The notes beneath the pieces were generated by a model. The model did not search any database and had not been told where the DNA came from. It worked only from the letters and a program-made list of their open reading frames with translations. A DNA stretch of 64,000 nucleotides from Acrocarpospora corrugata (lineage in GTDB: Bacteria > Actinomycetota > Actinomycetes > Streptosporangiales > Streptosporangiaceae), in contig NZ_BLAD01000040.1 of the NCBI RefSeq assembly GCF_009687845.1, positions 33,378 to 97,377 on the forward strand, read 5' to 3'. How positions within the stretch are numbered: position 1 is the stretch's first letter; every line of letters starts with the position of its first letter. This document shows, in pieces, positions 26,221-34,732 of this stretch. Made by a program: the position numbers and the translations under genes.

Positions 26221-28152
26221 GTGACTGGCATCGTCGAAAGACACCCCTCCCCTGTCGCCCCCGTGGTCCCGCGCGGCGGGGTGTTCACGCCGCTCGGTCT
26301 TGATGAATCCCGCCTCTCCGGGGGATTCTGGGGAGAGCGCCAGGAGCTCAACCGCAGCGCGATCATCCCGCACGCGCTGCACTGGCTGGAGCGGGCGGGC
26401 TGGACCGGCAACTTCGACCACGCGGCGGCCGGCGCCAAGTACGACCACCGGGGCATGGAGTTCGCCGACTCGGAGATCTACAAGATCATTGAGGCGATCT
26501 CCTGGGACCGGGCCAGAAGCGGCCCCGACGACGTCCTCGACGCCGCGCTCGACCAGCTGGTCGACCGGCTGGCGGCGGCGCAGGACGCCGACGGCTACCT
26601 GCACACGCTGTTCGGCCGGGCCTGGCAGCGCCCGCGCTACTCCGACCCCTCCTGGGGGCACGAACTTTACTGTTTCGGGCACCTGCTCCAGTCCGCGGTC
26701 GCCAACGCCCGGGCCGGCGCCAACCCGAAGTACCTCCAGGTGGCGATCGCGCTGGCCGACCACGTCTGCGTGATGTTCGGCGAGAACGGCCTGCGCACGG
26801 TCTGCGGCCACGCCGAGATCGAGCTCGGCCTGGTCGAGCTCTACCGCCTCACCGGCGAGCTCCGCTACCTGGACCAGGCGGTGCTGTTCATCGACCGGCG
26901 CGGCGCGGGAACGCTCCCCCGGATCGAGTACGGCAGCGCCTACTCCCAGGACGACATCCCGGTCCGCGAGGCCACCGTCTTACGCGGCCACGTCGTACGG
27001 GCGCTGTACCTGTCGGCGGGCGCCACCGACGTCGCCGTGGAGACCGGTGACACCGACCTGCTGCGGGTGCTGGAGACCCAGTGGGCCAACACCGTCGCCA
27101 CCCGCGTCTACGTCACCGGCGGGATGGGCTCCCACCACAACGACGAGGCGTTCGGCCTCGACTACGTGCTGCCGCCCGACCGTTCCTACTGCGAGACGTG
27201 CGCGGGCGTCGCCTCCATCATGTTCAGCTGGCGGCTGCTCCTGGCCACCGGCAAGAGCCAGTACGCCGACCTGATCGAGCGCACCCTCTACAACGTCCTC
27301 GCCGCGGCGCCCGCCCGGGACGGCCAAGCCTTCTTCTACGCCAACACGCTGCACCAGCGCTCGATGAGCGAGCCCGCGCCGGTCAACGCCGACGGCCTCT
27401 GCCTGCGCGGTTCCAGCAGCGGGCGCGAGGCGTGGTTCGAGGCGTCCTGCTGCCCCACCAACCTGGCCAGAACACTGGCCGGCCTCGGCGCGCTCTGGGC
27501 GACCAAGGACGCCGACGGCGTGCAGATCCACCAGTACGGCAGCTCCTCCGTCGACACCGTGCTGGCGGACGGACGCCGGATCAGCCTGGACGTGGAGACG
27601 GACTACCCGAACAGCGGCACGATCAGGATCACCGTCCGGGAGTCCCCGGGCGCCTGGACGCTCGCGCTGCGCGTCCCCTCCTGGGCGGGGGGCGCGACCG
27701 TGTCCGTGAACGGGGTCGCGGAAGCGGCGGAGCCGGGCGTAGCCTCGGTCACCAGGCCGTTCGCCGCCGGGGACACGATCGTGCTGGAGCTGCCCATGGA
27801 GGCGCGCTTCGTCTACCCGCACCACCGCGTCGACGCCGTCCGCGGCTGCGTCGCCGTCCAGCGCGGCCCCGTCGTGCACGCCCTGGAGTCGGTCGACCTC
27901 CCCGACGGCTGGAGCACGGAGACGACCGTCGTCGACGTGTCGAAGCCGCCGCTCGCGAATGGGGACGGCGTGCGCGTCCACCTCTCCGCGGCGGACCTGC
28001 CGGTGCGGCCGTTCCCCTACTCGGCCGACGTCGCGGACGTCACCCCGTCGCTCGCGGCCTCGGCCGAAGTGGCGCTGACCCCGTACTACGACTGGGCGAA
28101 CCGGGGACCTTCGACCATGCGCGTCTGGATCCCCACGGGAGCGGGTGACTAA
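26221..28152 (+). CDS. Glycoside hydrolase family 127, probable beta-L-arabinofuranosidase
   Basis: 643-aa cytosolic glycosidase that should release L-arabinose from beta-L-arabinofuranosyl compounds. Known for GH127 (HypBA1): a zinc-bound Cys is the nucleophile and a Glu is the acid/base. The window protein has these residues at the same spacing. Glu309 (DEAFG) is the acid/base candidate. Glu325 and Cys327 (CETC) and Cys410-Cys411 (ASCCPTN) form the zinc/nucleophile site, and the Glu309-to-Glu325 spacing of 16 matches the prototype. It has no signal peptide, so import by the upstream ABC system comes first. GTG at 26221 is the start. Its stop shares bases with the convergent StrR-like gene. 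Confidence 0.92.
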   Translation: MTGIVERHPSPVAPVVPRGGVFTPLGLDESRLSGGFWGERQELNRSAIIPHALHWLERAGWTGNFDHAAAGAKYDHRGMEFADSEIYKIIEAISWDRARSGPDDVLDAALDQLVDRLAAAQDADGYLHTLFGRAWQRPRYSDPSWGHELYCFGHLLQSAVANARAGANPKYLQVAIALADHVCVMFGENGLRTVCGHAEIELGLVELYRLTGELRYLDQAVLFIDRRGAGTLPRIEYGSAYSQDDIPVREATVLRGHVVRALYLSAGATDVAVETGDTDLLRVLETQWANTVATRVYVTGGMGSHHNDEAFGLDYVLPPDRSYCETCAGVASIMFSWRLLLATGKSQYADLIERTLYNVLAAAPARDGQAFFYANTLHQRSMSEPAPVNADGLCLRGSSSGREAWFEASCCPTNLARTLAGLGALWATKDADGVQIHQYGSSSVDTVLADGRRISLDVETDYPNSGTIRITVRESPGAWTLALRVPSWAGGATVSVNGVAEAAEPGVASVTRPFAAGDTIVLELPMEARFVYPHHRVDAVRGCVAVQRGPVVHALESVDLPDGWSTETTVVDVSKPPLANGDGVRVHLSAADLPVRPFPYSADVADVTPSLAASAEVALTPYYDWANRGPSTMRVWIPTGAGD

Positions 28153-29126
28153 CCGGACTCCCCCGCGCCGCGCTCGAGCTCGTCCGCGAGCTCCAGCCAC
28201 GACGCGGCGCAGGCACGGGCGAGTGCCACCACGAGCGGGCCGCAGTGCGGCGGCAGCTCCTCGGTGAGCGCCTCCCAGTCGGGTGCGGCGATCATGTGGG
28301 CGGTCAGCCAGCGGAGGATCCGGCGGCCCGATTCGGTGAACCGCAGGGACGGATCCTTGCGCAGCCGGTCGAGCACGCTCCGCGGGTCGACCGGCTCGGC
28401 CGGCCGCGACGCAGTGCGCCGCCGGGACTCCGAGGCGGGCCGTCGGCCGTTCGGGATCGGGTCCTCCCCCGCCTGGACCCGGTTCCGCACATCACGCGCC
28501 GTGCCCACCGAAATACCGGCCTCTTTCGCTATCTCCCGCAGCGAGGCATTCGGTTTGGCCGCGATGATCTCGCAGGCCATCAGCCTTCCTTCGGTAATGT
28601 TCAGTGGGCGAACACGGCCGTCCCTGCCGACTCTCGTGTGCAACTGGGGAATTTCCCCGGTTGCACGCCTGCGGAGCGCGGCAATTGTCTTCGAGGCCAG
28701 CGCGACTATCAGTCCTATCGACCGGTCGGACATCTGCGGATGCGATCCGATGATGCGCGTGGCCGCCGCTCTCCGGTCCGCCAGAGTAAGCGGGAGGCCA
28801 TGCGCCGTGTTCACCTCCGTGGCGAGCAGGAATGCGTCGTCGTCGGTGCCGTCGAAGAAGCGGGCGGCGATTCTCGGCTGACCGTTGAGCCGGGCCGCCG
28901 CGACCCGGTGCATGCCGTCCACGACCCGCATGGACGACCGGGCGACCGTGATCGGGGGTAGCGTCCTCCCCGCCCCCGCGAGGGTGTTGACGTGCTCGAA
29001 GTCGATTCCCGCCAAGCGGGGGGAGTCGGCCGGGCGAAGCGCTTCGAGCGCGAGCTCAGTCGTGCCCCCCGGCTGGAATGTAAACGTTTCGAAATGAATA
29101 AACGACTGAGTGTCATCGCGCATCAT
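28149..29126 (-). CDS. StrR-type (ParB-fold) pathway-specific transcriptional regulator
   Basis: 325 aa. The N-terminal ParB/Spo0J-like domain has LALEALRPADSPRLAG, PPITVARSSMRVVDGMHRVAAA and FFDGTDDDAFLLATEVN. A KorB-like helical DNA-binding region follows (GLPLTLADRRAAATRIIGSHPQMSDRSIGLIVALASKTIAALRR). A further HTH-like block lies near residues 195-220 (SLREIAKEAGISVGTARDVRN). This pattern is that of StrR/NovG regulators, which activate antibiotic and aminocyclitol clusters. It neighbours a sugar-nucleotide cluster that starts at 30460. Start at the ATG-ATG pair 29121-29126; the SD is weak. The GC content of its 5' part is lower than that of its neighbours. It overlaps the GH127 gene by 4 bases, tail to tail. 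Confidence 0.88.
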   Translation of the reverse strand: MMRDDTQSFIHFETFTFQPGGTTELALEALRPADSPRLAGIDFEHVNTLAGAGRTLPPITVARSSMRVVDGMHRVAAARLNGQPRIAARFFDGTDDDAFLLATEVNTAHGLPLTLADRRAAATRIIGSHPQMSDRSIGLIVALASKTIAALRRRATGEIPQLHTRVGRDGRVRPLNITEGRLMACEIIAAKPNASLREIAKEAGISVGTARDVRNRVQAGEDPIPNGRRPASESRRRTASRPAEPVDPRSVLDRLRKDPSLRFTESGRRILRWLTAHMIAAPDWEALTEELPPHCGPLVVALARACAASWLELADELERGAGESG

Positions 29127-29341
29127 CGGACATTCTCGAGTGGCGGTAGATCACGGTCCCCGTCGATTTCCGTGGCCATTTTCGCACCTCATGGATTGCG
29201 ATCGGTTATGATCAGGCAATCCCTCGCCGCGCCTCGGCATGGTCGCGCCGTCCGGCCGATCGCTACTCGCAAAACTATCCGAGGATTCGCCGGCACGCCA
29301 GATCCGTACCGCAGGAAAAGCTCTGATATTCCCGCCCGAAT

Positions 29342-30460
29342 TCATGGGGAAATCGAACGGACCGTGCCAGGTCTCACCGGCCGCCCGGTGCGCGCGGATT
29401 CGACGGCGGCGAAACAGAGGGCGAGGCCGGGAATGCTGGTCCTGGCCGCGTTCAGCGGCGGCTCGCCGCGGTCGAGGGCCGCCAGCAGGGCGCTCATCGA
29501 GCCGCGGAAGCCGTCGGCGAGCCAGCGGCCCGGCAGGTCGGCGAACCCGGTTCCGGCCGGGGTGTCGAGGATGACGCGCTCGCCACCGACCGTCGTGCCG
29601 GTGTTGCTCACCGTGCCGAGGTCGCCGCCGACCCGGTAGTGTCCCAGCTCCGGCGTGGTGGCGGAGGCGTGGAAGCGCAGGACGGCCTGCGCGTCGGGAA
29701 ACTCGATCAGGGCGGTGGCGAGGGTCGGCGCGGTGATGCGCTGGGACGCCGTGGGCCTGGCCGAGGCGTAGACGCCGGTGGCGGGGCGGCCGGCGAAGAG
29801 CATGCCGAGCAGGTCGAACCAGTGGATGCCGTAGTCGAACAGGACCAGGTCCCGCATGTCCGCGAAGACCGTCCCGGCCACCGCCTGGTCGTGCGGCCAG
29901 AACAGGCTGAAGTCGGCGGTCTCCACCCGGCCCAGCAGGCCGCCCCTGGCGGCGGCGAGCAGCCAGGCGAAGTGCGGGGCGAACCGGCCGTTGTGGTTCA
30001 CCGCGAGCGCCAGGTTCCGGGAGTCGGCGAGATCGCAGAGGCGTTCCGCGTCGTCGAGGTCGATCGCGAAGGGTTTCTGGCTCAGCACGTGGCGGCCGGC
30101 CAGCAGGCAGGCCCTGACGATGTCCAGCCGGACGTCCACGTGGGTGGCCACGTCGACGACGGCGGCCGGGCAGCGGGCGAGCAGCTCGCGGTGGTCGGTG
30201 AACACTTCGGCGCCGGGATAGAACTCGGCCCGCCGTCTTTCGGCGGCGGTCCTGTCGACGTCGCACAGGGCGACGACCTGGAGCCCCAGTTCGCGGTAGG
30301 CGGCCAGATGCAGGTTGCTGACGCCGCCGCAGCCGATCAGGGCGACGGGGGGAGCCGGCCCGGCGGGCGCGGGGGGCAGGTAGTCCAGGGCCGGCGCGGG
30401 ACCGAGAGTCGGAAGCACCCGGACAGCATCACCCAGCGATCGTCTGTCCAACCAGATCAC
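29342..30460 (-). CDS. Gfo/Idh/MocA-family oxidoreductase
   Basis: 372-aa NAD(P)-dependent sugar or cyclitol dehydrogenase. The Rossmann fold begins near residue 39 (VALIGCGGVSNLHLAAYRELGLQVVALCDVD), after an atypical 35-residue N-terminal extension. The catalytic EKP-type motif reads SQKPFAID, and the second domain has the conserved region DLVLFDYGIHWFDLLGML with the catalytic His. GTG at 30460. It is divergent from the putative glycosyltransferase at 30521, with a promoter between them. Cluster context suggests oxidation of a sugar or inositol-like intermediate. The 215 bases between this gene and the StrR-like gene contain no ORF that I can support. Confidence 0.88.
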   Translation of the reverse strand: MIWLDRRSLGDAVRVLPTLGPAPALDYLPPAPAGPAPPVALIGCGGVSNLHLAAYRELGLQVVALCDVDRTAAERRRAEFYPGAEVFTDHRELLARCPAAVVDVATHVDVRLDIVRACLLAGRHVLSQKPFAIDLDDAERLCDLADSRNLALAVNHNGRFAPHFAWLLAAARGGLLGRVETADFSLFWPHDQAVAGTVFADMRDLVLFDYGIHWFDLLGMLFAGRPATGVYASARPTASQRITAPTLATALIEFPDAQAVLRFHASATTPELGHYRVGGDLGTVSNTGTTVGGERVILDTPAGTGFADLPGRWLADGFRGSMSALLAALDRGEPPLNAARTSIPGLALCFAAVESARTGRPVRPGTVRSISP

Positions 30461-30461
30461 G

Positions 30462-30491
30462 TTGACACGATCGGCTTCCGGCTTGAAGTAT
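30462..30491 (+). promoter_or_regulatory. Candidate promoter of the nucleotide-sugar operon
   Basis: TTGACA at 30462-30467, 18 bases, then AAGTAT at 30486-30491. It lies 30 bases upstream of the ATG at 30521, directly after the divergent oxidoreductase start. The -35 is perfect and the -10 weak, as expected for an activator-dependent promoter. No clear StrR-type inverted repeat was found by eye. Confidence 0.45.
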
Positions 30492-30520
30492 CTGTGTCAA
30501 ATCCCGAGCTAGGAGGCACA

Positions 30521-31435
30521 ATGGGAAATGTCGGTGCCATTTTTCGGTGGGCGTTGTGGGCGCCGAACGAGAACGCGCTCGGCATGCTCAGCCACAGCAT
30601 CGGCACTTTCCAGCGATTCTTCGGCGCGCCGAGCGACTACATCGTCTTCACCGACGACGTGGCCGCCATGAAGGCCGGGCTCCAGGTGGACGCCGTCGTT
30701 CTCGACATGAATGAGGGACGGCCCGAGTACATCGACGAACAATGGCGGTGGAACCGCTGGCACAAATGGGCGCCCCGGTTCCGCTACGACCCCGGCAGGA
30801 CCGAGATCCACGTGGACGCGGATCTGTTCCTGGTCAACACGCCGACCGAACTGCTCGAATTCGTGAACGGCGACCGGCACGACTACATCGTGACGATGGA
30901 AGATTTCCCGATCAAACCGCGCTGGGTTTACGGGCGATTCGGCGACCTGCTGCCCGAGGATTTCCAGCCGATCAACACGGGACTGGTCGGCCAGCGCGCC
31001 GGCTGCGATCTCACCGACGAGATCCGCCAGGCGTACACGTGGCTGACCGAGCAGCGCGGCGCCGAGCAGATGGACTTCTTCGACGAGCAGGGCACGCTCG
31101 CCCACGTGCTGCAGAGCCACTTCGAGAGCGGGCGCGCCGTGGCCCTGGATCCCGCCAGGTACGCGCTGGTCTCCCCCATCAACGACCCGCCGGTGGTGAG
31201 CCTGGACGGCCTGGCCGCCATTCACGCGACCTTTCCGGAACGGCCCGCCTACTGGCAGTTCATCAAGGAGATCAGCGCGATCAGCGGCGTCCCCGTGCCG
31301 GATCCGCTGCCGGCGAACCGGGTCGTCTTCGAGGCCGACGAGGGCCTCGACTCGGACGGGCTGGTCGACAAGAACAGGGCCGCCCTGATCGCGGCCAGGC
31401 AGCAGGTCGAAGAAGCCGGCCGGCGGTCGCCGTGA
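30521..31435 (+). CDS. Putative glycosyltransferase-like protein with a DxD motif
   Basis: 304 aa. ATG at 30521 has a strong AGGAGG SD. I do not recognise the exact family. The features suggest a GT-A fold: an N-terminal strand segment (AIFRWALWAPNENALGMLSHS), DYIVFTDDVAAMKAG, the hallmark DxD-like sequence IHVDADLFLVN near residue 107, and the acidic segments QPINTGLVGQ and QMDFFDEQGTLAHV. In such enzymes the DxD binds the metal and nucleotide-sugar donor. There is no signal peptide or TM. It overlaps the downstream UDP-galactopyranose-mutase-like gene by 4 bases, so it may use the furanose donor made there. Confidence 0.6.
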   Translation: MGNVGAIFRWALWAPNENALGMLSHSIGTFQRFFGAPSDYIVFTDDVAAMKAGLQVDAVVLDMNEGRPEYIDEQWRWNRWHKWAPRFRYDPGRTEIHVDADLFLVNTPTELLEFVNGDRHDYIVTMEDFPIKPRWVYGRFGDLLPEDFQPINTGLVGQRAGCDLTDEIRQAYTWLTEQRGAEQMDFFDEQGTLAHVLQSHFESGRAVALDPARYALVSPINDPPVVSLDGLAAIHATFPERPAYWQFIKEISAISGVPVPDPLPANRVVFEADEGLDSDGLVDKNRAALIAARQQVEEAGRRSP

Positions 31436-32580
31436 GCGCCGTCGCGGTGGTCGGCGCGGGCTGGGCGGGCGCCACCGCCGCCCGGTTGATTCACGACGCC
31501 GGATATCCAGTGCACCTATTCGACCGCGATTTTTCGGTCGGCGGCCATTCGAAGAGCGGCACCATCAACGGGGTGATGTTCGAGCCGCACGGGCCCCATG
31601 TGTTCCACACCTCCGACGTGACCGTGATGAATTTCGTACGGCGTTTCGGAATAGCCCACGACTACGCCCACCACGGCCTCACCGAGATTTTCCTGGACGA
31701 CGCCGACGAGAAACCCCGGCTGCTTTCCTGGCCGCCGCAGGTGGGCGAACTCAAGGACCTCCCGCTGTGGCCGGCGATCGAAAAAGAGCTGGCCGGGCTG
31801 CCCGAAGTCCCGTCCACGAAGAATTTACGGGACTACTGCGTCGGGCTGATGGGCGAGACGCTCTTCCGGCTGTTCATCGAGGGTTACACGATCAAGCAGT
31901 GGGGGCGGGATCCGGCGGAGATGTCCAGCACGTTCGCCCCGAGCCGCCTGGATCTGCGGGCCGACGGCAACCGGCGGATGTTCAAGGACTCCTGGGAGCT
32001 GTTCCCGCTGCCCAGCGCCCAGGCCGTGATCGAGGAGATGGTCCGGCCGATCCCGGCCACGTTCGGCCAGGAGCTGGGCGCCGGCGACCTGCCTGAGCTC
32101 GAACGTTCCTACCGGGCCATCGTGATCACGGCGCCGCTGGACGACTTCCTCGGCCTCCCGGGCGAGCTGGAGTGGCGCGGGATCCGCTCGGTGAGCACGT
32201 ACATCCCGCTGGAGGACCCGGCGGGCACGGTGACGGCGGGCTACATCGTGAACCAGCCCTCGCTGCGCCGGCCGTACACCCGGACGGTCGAGACCAAGCA
32301 CGCCTCCGGCCAGTCGATCCGCGGCACGGTCGTCACCGAGGAGTATCCCGGCGCGCCGGAGAAGCACTATCCGGTGCCCACCCCCGACCGCCGCTACGAG
32401 CGGGCGAACGAGCGGCTCCAGGACGAGATCCGGCAGGTCACCTCGCTGCGGGTGTTCTTCTGCGGGCGGCTGGCCAACTACGTGTACATCAACCAGGACG
32501 TCGCGATCGGCCAGGGCATGGCCTGCGCGCGACAGGTGCTCGAATTCCTCGGCACGTTCCCCGGCACGCCAGAACACTAG
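31432..32580 (+). CDS. UDP-galactopyranose mutase-like flavoprotein
   Basis: 382-aa FAD enzyme of the UDP-galactopyranose mutase family, which interconverts pyranose and furanose forms of UDP-sugars. The FAD-binding motif is VVGAGWAGATAARLIHDAG, followed by the family's GGHSKSGTINGVMFEPHGPHVFHT. The mutase core shows FIEGYTIKQWGRDPAEMSS. The C-terminal FAD block is VFFCGRLANYVYINQDVAIGQGMACARQV. GTG at 31432 overlaps the previous stop. The substrate may be UDP-galactose or, given the neighbouring UDP-xylose-synthase-like SDR, UDP-arabinose. Sequence alone does not decide. Confidence 0.9.
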   Translation: MSAVAVVGAGWAGATAARLIHDAGYPVHLFDRDFSVGGHSKSGTINGVMFEPHGPHVFHTSDVTVMNFVRRFGIAHDYAHHGLTEIFLDDADEKPRLLSWPPQVGELKDLPLWPAIEKELAGLPEVPSTKNLRDYCVGLMGETLFRLFIEGYTIKQWGRDPAEMSSTFAPSRLDLRADGNRRMFKDSWELFPLPSAQAVIEEMVRPIPATFGQELGAGDLPELERSYRAIVITAPLDDFLGLPGELEWRGIRSVSTYIPLEDPAGTVTAGYIVNQPSLRRPYTRTVETKHASGQSIRGTVVTEEYPGAPEKHYPVPTPDRRYERANERLQDEIRQVTSLRVFFCGRLANYVYINQDVAIGQGMACARQVLEFLGTFPGTPEH

Positions 32581-32589
32581 GAGGACGGC

Positions 32590-33549
32590 ATGACATCGTC
32601 ACAGCCCGAAGGGCGGATCGTGGTGACCGGCGGAGCCGGTTTCATCGGGGCCCACCTCTGTTCCGCCCTGCTCGCCAGAGGAGACCGGGTCACCGCGGTC
32701 GACAATCTGCTCACCGGCCGGTCGGCGGCCCTGGACCTGCTGCGCCAGAGTGAGGGCTTCGCCTTCGTCGAGCACGACGTGACCGAGCCCCTCGAACTCG
32801 AAGGACCGGTCCGGGCGGTCGTGCACCTGGCCGGGCTGGCCTCCCCCGTCGCCTTCTTCGCGATGCCGCTGGAGACGCTGCGGGTCGGCTCGATCGGCAC
32901 CCTCAACGTGCTGGAGCTGGCCCGCGCGAAGGAGGCGCGGTTCATCCTCGCCTCCTCCTCCGAGGTGTACGGCGACCCGGAGCAGCACCCGCAGAAGGAG
33001 ACCTACCGCGGCAACGTCGACCCGGTCGGCCCCCGCTCGGCCTACGACGAGTCCAAGCGGTTCAGCGAGGCCGCGACCGTCGCCTACCGCCGCCACCACG
33101 GGCTCGACACCGGCATCGTCCGGCCGTTCAACGTGTACGGCCCCGGCATGTGGCCGGACGACGGCCGGATCGTCGCCGCCTTCTCCGCCGCCGCGATCAG
33201 GGGCGAGCCGCTGCGCCTGCACGGCGACGGCAAGCAGACCCGCTCGCTCTGCTACGTCGGCGACTTCGTCCAGGGCCTGATCAAGATGCTGGACAGCGAC
33301 CTGGCCGGCCCGGTCAACCTCGGCTCGGCGGACGAGGCCTCGGTCCGGGAGATCGCCGAACTGGTCGTCGAGATCTCCGGGACGGGCAAGCTGGAGTTCC
33401 TGCCCGCCCGGGACCAGGACGTCAACCTGCGCCGCCCCGACCTGACCAGGGCCCGCGAGGACCTGGACTGGGAGGCCACCACCTCGCTGCGGGACGGGCT
33501 GGCCCAGACCGTGGCCTGGATGCGCGAACAGCTCGCCGGGAAGGAGTGA
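32590..33549 (+). CDS. NAD-dependent sugar-nucleotide epimerase/dehydratase, UDP-glucuronate decarboxylase-like
   Basis: 319-aa extended SDR. The NAD-binding motif is TGGAGFIGAHL. The active site has Ser-Ser-Ser in ILASSSEVYGDPEQHPQKE and the YxxxK catalytic pair in SAYDESKRFSEA. The combination HLAGLASP, SEVYGDPExHPQ and GPRSAYDESKR is characteristic of UDP-glucuronic acid decarboxylases (UDP-xylose synthases). The C-terminal residues RRPDLTRAREDLDWEATTSLRDGL bind the nucleotide. An SD (AGGAGG) lies 8 bases upstream. Product assignment as UDP-xylose is likely but not certain, because related 4-epimerases share most of these motifs. Confidence 0.82.
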   Translation: MTSSQPEGRIVVTGGAGFIGAHLCSALLARGDRVTAVDNLLTGRSAALDLLRQSEGFAFVEHDVTEPLELEGPVRAVVHLAGLASPVAFFAMPLETLRVGSIGTLNVLELARAKEARFILASSSEVYGDPEQHPQKETYRGNVDPVGPRSAYDESKRFSEAATVAYRRHHGLDTGIVRPFNVYGPGMWPDDGRIVAAFSAAAIRGEPLRLHGDGKQTRSLCYVGDFVQGLIKMLDSDLAGPVNLGSADEASVREIAELVVEISGTGKLEFLPARDQDVNLRRPDLTRAREDLDWEATTSLRDGLAQTVAWMREQLAGKE

Positions 33550-33554
33550 CCAGG

Positions 33555-33836
33555 ATGGCGACCGTGGAGTTCATCGTGCCGGCCAACTGGCGTACCGTCG
33601 CCGGTGGTGAGCTCGGCGAGCTGCGCTGCTCGGCCGACACCGTCGGCGGCGCCCTCGACTGGCTCACCGAGGCCCACCCCCAGTTCGCCGCGCGGGTCTA
33701 CACCGGCCAGGGGCGGCTCGCCTCGTGGATCAACATCTACGTCGGGGAGGACGACGTCCGGCATCTCGACGGGCTGGACACCCCGCTCTCCGGCGACGCG
33801 CGCCTGACCGTCGTGCCGGCCCTCGCGGGGGGCTGA
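33555..33836 (+). CDS. MoaD/ThiS-like (ubiquitin-fold) sulfur-carrier protein
   Basis: 93-aa beta-grasp protein ending in the di-glycine Ala-Gly-Gly that is adenylated and thiocarboxylated in this family. It has the MoaD-like pattern VEFIVPANWRTVAGG, VGGALDWLTEAHPQFAARVY, INIYVGEDDVRHLDGLDTPL and LTVVPALAGG. No ThiF/MoeB-type activating enzyme is encoded nearby; in known thio-natural-product pathways a genome-wide E1 can serve. Its place inside a nucleotide-sugar operon suggests sulfur delivery to a pathway intermediate rather than molybdopterin or thiamine synthesis. That is inference. Confidence 0.85.
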   Translation: MATVEFIVPANWRTVAGGELGELRCSADTVGGALDWLTEAHPQFAARVYTGQGRLASWINIYVGEDDVRHLDGLDTPLSGDARLTVVPALAGG

Positions 33837-33838
33837 GC

Positions 33839-34732
33839 GTGGGCGCGATGGTGACCATCCCGGCGGCCGAGGTGCAGATCGGCTCGTCCGAGGAGCACAT
33901 GGACGGCCTCACCTCCGTCCAGCACTACGGGCGCGAATGGTTCGAGGACGAGTCGCCCCAGCACCGGCGGGCCGTCGCCACGTTCGCGATCGACACCTAT
34001 CCGGTGACGAACGGCGAATACCTGGCCTTCACCGAGGCGACCGGCCACCGCACCGCCGCCGAACTGCGCGGCTGGGGGCTGGTGTACGGCGCGTCGTACT
34101 GGGAGGAGCGGGAAGGGGCCTGCTGGCGGCGCCCGGCCGGCCCCGGCGACTCGGTCCAGGACCGGCTGGACCACCCGGTCGTGCACGTCGGCCACGCGGA
34201 CGCGCTCGCGTACGCCGCCTGGGCGGGCAAACGCCTGCCGACGGAGGCGGAGTGGGAGTACGCGGCGCACGGCCCGCAGTGGCGGTGCTGGCCGTGGGGG
34301 GCGGAGTGGGGGCCCGGCTTCGCCAACTGCGCCGAGCACTGGAGCGGCACGGCCATCAGCGACTTCGCCGCCTGGCGGTCCTGGTGGGCGCGGCGCCGCG
34401 CCGAGCACGGCGAGACCCCGGCCACCACCCCCGTGGGGGCCTTCTCCCCGACCGGCGACTCCCCGTTCGGCGTCGCCGACCTGGCCGGCAACGTCGCGGA
34501 GTGGACCGCCACCACCTACCACCTGTACGACCGGGACCGCTCCTACGATCCCGTCTACACGATGGCCGCCGGCCGCTACATGGTGGTCCGCGGGGGCTCC
34601 TGGAAGGATTTCAGGTTCCAGGTCCGCACCAGCGAGCGGATCGCGGTGGACCCCGTTTACTCCAGCTTCGCGCTCGGTTTCCGCTGCGCCGCCGACCTGC
34701 CCCTAGGCTCTTCCCCATGCGCATTCTCGTGA
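33839..34732 (+). CDS. SUMF1/formylglycine-generating-enzyme-fold protein lacking the FGE active-site cysteines
   Basis: 297 aa. The FGE-sulfatase domain is clear: TIPAAEVQIGSSEEHMDG, TYPVTNGEYLAFTEATGH, HPVVHVGHADALAYAAWAGKRLPTEAEWEYAA, GVADLAGNVAEWTATTY and the C-terminal VVRGGSWKD...SFALGFRCA. True FGEs have CHxSYC between RGGS and the final arginines. Here the segment reads KDFRFQVRTSERIAVDP, with no cysteine, so formylglycine formation is not expected. The role could instead resemble other SUMF1-fold enzymes (C-S bond or hydroxylation chemistry). GTG at 33839 is chosen, 2 bases after the sulfur-carrier stop; ATG 33848 is an alternative. It overlaps the next gene by 16 bases. Confidence 0.85.
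   Translation: MGAMVTIPAAEVQIGSSEEHMDGLTSVQHYGREWFEDESPQHRRAVATFAIDTYPVTNGEYLAFTEATGHRTAAELRGWGLVYGASYWEEREGACWRRPAGPGDSVQDRLDHPVVHVGHADALAYAAWAGKRLPTEAEWEYAAHGPQWRCWPWGAEWGPGFANCAEHWSGTAISDFAAWRSWWARRRAEHGETPATTPVGAFSPTGDSPFGVADLAGNVAEWTATTYHLYDRDRSYDPVYTMAAGRYMVVRGGSWKDFRFQVRTSERIAVDPVYSSFALGFRCAADLPLGSSPCAFS

Noticed and set aside
29127..29341. StrR-type inverted repeat upstream of the StrR-like regulator
   Set aside because: I looked for GTTCGAC-type arms with an 11-bp spacer here and at 30461-30520 and found no convincing pair.
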